Positions 32,029 to 34,002 of a DNA stretch of 34,002 bases are shown here, piece after piece; the stretch's first letter is position 1; each line of letters begins with the position of its first letter. The position numbers and the translations under genes were made by a program. Under the pieces are notes generated by a model. That model saw nothing but the letters and a program-made list of their open reading frames with translations, was not told the DNA's origin and made no database searches. This stretch comes from UBA3263 sp964508865. GTDB lineage: Bacteria; Bacteroidota; Bacteroidia; Bacteroidales; Muribaculaceae. Location: NCBI GenBank assembly GCA_964508865.1, contig CAZDVP010000007.1, positions 1-34,002 of the forward strand. Reading direction: 5' to 3'.

Positions 32029-32772
32029 TTATTCGCCCGTGGCTGTTATGTGGAAACAGCCCTGCTTGCGTTCAAACTTGACCAGGCATTTGCCCTGCTC
32101 GCGCAGCTCGAGCAGCACCTCGGCCAGCAGGTTTTTCAGCTCGCCGTCGGAGTGGCGGCGGGTGTTGAGGTTTCCTTCGTGAAAACCAACGTAGCTGATG
32201 TCGAAAGTTGTTCCGTAGAGGTGGGCCGAGTTCTCGGTTGAATTGACGTTGCGCCGCTTGAGTCGCCCGACCGACTCCGATGTTCGCAGCAGCGAAGTAA
32301 CCTTTATGCGATATTTTCCTCCGCCCTGCTGCTCTAATTTGGCGTTGAAGCGCGCGCCAATGGTGTCGAGCAGTTCGGCTGCCTGCGGAACCAGATAGGG
32401 ATATGAGTGCGAAAGGTTGTCGACAAAGTAGTTATCGTTGCTCTTGACCTCAACAATCGGGCGCTGCATGCGCAGAATATCGCGCGTGGAACGAATGGGC
32501 TTGATTCCTATTTTGCGGGCATAGACCAGATGCTCGGGGTTCATGTCGGCAAACTGCGAGCCCAAGTTGCCTACCCTGCTGCTGATGTTCAGTTCCTTAA
32601 TGGTTGGCTTTGGCAGCGCCGGAACCGTGTCGGCCACCTCCTCAATCGGGTCGGCGTCGGGCTCGTCGGCAAAGATTTGCTTTGCTTTGGGCCGAAAAAT
32701 CAGCCCCGCAATGAGCAAAACAACGATTATTATTGTTGATATAAGAAAAATTCGCGCTTGTTGGTAATTCAT
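32029..32772 (-). CDS. DUF5715 family protein, M15/LAS peptidase-like, membrane-anchored
   Basis: This 247-residue protein starts with a single membrane anchor (ARIFLISTIIIVVLLIAGLIF at about 6-26), then an acidic linker and a periplasmic domain. The domain shows the zinc pattern of LAS-type D-Ala-D-Ala peptidases: a Ser-x-His motif followed by Asp (NSAHLYGTTFDI) and a C-terminal His (CFHITATG). This places it near DUF5715, a Bacteroidetes family related to M15 peptidases; peptidoglycan peptide cleavage is likely but unproven. The ATG at 32772 is preferred to one at 32811 because a TAAATTTG box ends 5 bases before it and the anchor starts right away. It is divergent from the NADH dehydrogenase gene. 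Confidence 0.85.
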   Translation of the reverse strand: MNYQQARIFLISTIIIVVLLIAGLIFRPKAKQIFADEPDADPIEEVADTVPALPKPTIKELNISSRVGNLGSQFADMNPEHLVYARKIGIKPIRSTRDILRMQRPIVEVKSNDNYFVDNLSHSYPYLVPQAAELLDTIGARFNAKLEQQGGGKYRIKVTSLLRTSESVGRLKRRNVNSTENSAHLYGTTFDISYVGFHEGNLNTRRHSDGELKNLLAEVLLELREQGKCLVKFERKQGCFHITATGE

Positions 32773-32777
32773 GCTTG

Positions 32778-32785
32778 CAAATTTA
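32778..32785 (-). promoter_or_regulatory. -7 promoter box of the DUF5715 gene
   Basis: The minus strand reads TAAATTTG, an exact TAnnTTTG match, ending 5 bases before the ATG at 32772. A TTTG lies 23 bases upstream, slightly far for a -33 element. Confidence 0.6.
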
Positions 32786-32828
32786 AGAAAAATTGCCGAA
32801 ATTCGCGTCAAAGTTTCAAAAATACTTT

Positions 32829-34002
32829 ATGGAAGCAAAAACTGAACAGAAAAAAGAACGTATCGTAATCATTGGCGGCGGCTTTGCCGGCCTGAATCTG
32901 ATCAAGCATCTTGACCGGAAAAAATTCGACATAGTGCTGATTGACCGCCATAATTACCACAGTTTTCCGCCGCTATTCTACCAGATTGCATCGAGCGGTC
33001 TGGATCCGGGCAGCATCTGCTTCCCTTTGCGTCGCGAACTTTTCCGCCGCCTCGACGGCAAGGGAGTGTCGCTCTCAATGGGCGATGCAAAGTGTATCGA
33101 CGTGAACCGCAAAGTTGTTATCACCGACCATGAGGAAGTTCACTACGACAAGGTTGTCATCGCCGTTGGCACCTGCAATAACTTCTTCAACATGCCGGAA
33201 CTGATTGAAGACGTTTTCACCATTAAAACCGCCCCGCAGGCAATTCGCTGCCGCAACCAGATTCTGTGGAACCTGGAGGAAGCAGCCATTACGCGCGACA
33301 GCGAACGGCGCCGCAAGCTGCTGACCTTCGTAGTTGTTGGCGGCGGCCCCACCGGCGTTGAAATCGCCGGCGCGCTGGGCGAAATGAAACGCTATGTGCT
33401 TCCGCGCGAGTATCCGTCGATTCCCCAGAAGGACTTCAGAATTCTGCTGGTCGAGGCCGCGCCGAAACTGCTGGCAACAATGAACCCCAAGTCGAGCGAC
33501 GACGTTGCGCGCTACCTGAACCACCTGATGGTCGACGTTAAATTGGGCGTCGGCATGAATTCATATAAGGACGGCGTTGTGCGCCTGGCCGACGGCCAGA
33601 GCATCCATGCCGACACCGTTATCTGGACCGCGGGCGTAACGGGCATTGCCCTGCCGATTTTAGGCGCCGACATCAAGCGCACACGCGGCAACCGCTTCGA
33701 CGTCGACGGCGAAAACCGCGTCAAGGGGCTCAACGATGTATATGCCATTGGCGACATCTGCCTGATGCCCGACGCTGACCCCGCTTTTCCCGGCGGCCAC
33801 CCGCAGCTGGCCCAGGTTGCGATTCAGCAGTCGCGCCTGCTGGCCTCGAACCTCAACAAGGGGGAGCACAAAACTTTTGTTTATAACGACAAAGGCACCA
33901 TGGCCACGGTTGGCCGCAACCGCGCAGTTGCCGATCTGGGCAAGCTCCACCTGTCGGGCTTCCCGGCCTGGTTCATCTGGATGTTCATCCACCTGATTTC
34001 CA
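32829..34002 (+). CDS. Type II NADH:quinone oxidoreductase (partial at right edge)
   Basis: The frame is open from the ATG at 32829 to the right edge, 391 residues with no stop; family members have about 420-450. It is a two-dinucleotide-binding flavoprotein: the FAD motif GGGFAG at 16-21, the NADH motif GGGPTG at 171-176 and the second FAD motif YAIGDI at 305-310 are all present, as are HNYHSFPPLFYQIA at 41-54 and HPQLAQVAIQQ at 324-334, which are typical of NDH-2. The final visible segment WFIWMFIHLI is the start of the C-terminal membrane-binding helix. It would pass electrons from NADH to menaquinone without pumping protons. The upstream sequence has TACTTTAT next to the ATG, a weak promoter-like match. 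Confidence 0.93.
   Translation, partial: MEAKTEQKKERIVIIGGGFAGLNLIKHLDRKKFDIVLIDRHNYHSFPPLFYQIASSGLDPGSICFPLRRELFRRLDGKGVSLSMGDAKCIDVNRKVVITDHEEVHYDKVVIAVGTCNNFFNMPELIEDVFTIKTAPQAIRCRNQILWNLEEAAITRDSERRRKLLTFVVVGGGPTGVEIAGALGEMKRYVLPREYPSIPQKDFRILLVEAAPKLLATMNPKSSDDVARYLNHLMVDVKLGVGMNSYKDGVVRLADGQSIHADTVIWTAGVTGIALPILGADIKRTRGNRFDVDGENRVKGLNDVYAIGDICLMPDADPAFPGGHPQLAQVAIQQSRLLASNLNKGEHKTFVYNDKGTMATVGRNRAVADLGKLHLSGFPAWFIWMFIHLIS

Overview
The window looks like a chromosomal segment of a Bacteroidales bacterium, plausibly a gut lineage of the Muribaculaceae or Bacteroidaceae type; the exact genus cannot be fixed by reading. The evidence is the combination of TAnnTTTG promoter boxes without Shine-Dalgarno sites, an S16 protein with a long Ala/Glu/Lys tail, a TonB receptor paired with a DUF4249 lipoprotein, a golvesin-domain amidase, DUF4922, DUF5715 and DUF3316-like proteins, and a metF-metH pair. 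The DNA is GC-rich by eye in most of the window and visibly more AT-rich in hsdR/hsdM and satD/DUF3307. No rRNA, tRNA, insertion sequence, integrase or CRISPR array was recognised. Coding density is very high; no stretch above 300 bases lacks a gene.

Layout. 1-4167 (minus): type I restriction-modification genes hsdR then hsdM, the latter running off the left edge; hsdS is not in view. 4283-5449 (minus): an SDR oxidoreductase and a small PH-domain membrane protein. 5497-9985 (plus): five overlapping genes for an outer-membrane-type barrel, an S41 protease-like lipoprotein and a complete BtuFCD/FecBCD-type ABC importer. 9969-11193 (minus): a Sua5/YrdC protein and rpsP. 11368-14794 (plus): GNAT acetyltransferase, TonB-dependent receptor and DUF4249 lipoprotein. 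14796-26162 (minus): two linked transcription units, first amidase and GT2 glycosyltransferase, then satD, DUF3307, a HIT-like/SpoIID fusion, a TPR protein and an M3 peptidase. 26237-30393 (plus): metF and cobalamin-dependent metH. 30459-31966 (plus): OmpA-family protein and an 84-residue Ala/Lys-rich helical protein, closed by a strong hairpin. 32029-32772 (minus): DUF5715 peptidase-like protein. 32829-34002 (plus): type II NADH dehydrogenase, running off the right edge.

How the genes work together. MetF supplies 5-methyltetrahydrofolate to MetH directly, with overlapping stop and start codons. The ABC importer could bring in cobalamin, heme or a siderophore; MetH needs cobalamin, but no riboswitch leader is present at either locus, so substrate identity stays open. 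Several proteins in the 18.9-26.2 kb block bear on the cell envelope (amidase, glycosyltransferase, SpoIID domain).

The most interesting signal is at satD. SatD reads as a divergent class III nucleotidyl-cyclase-like domain (two acidic motif positions 41 residues apart) fused to a C-terminal helix-turn-helix. Directly upstream lie three copies of an 18-bp inverted repeat at an exact 29-bp period, the nearest overlapping the expected -33 position of the satD promoter. This suggests an autoregulated, nucleotide-responsive switch co-translated with a polytopic membrane protein (DUF3307). Other points of note are a HIT-like/SpoIID fusion without a signal peptide, an amidase whose catalytic domain is split by a golvesin-like module, a MetH with a shortened activation domain, and many promoters placed so close to start codons that leaderless transcripts are expected.
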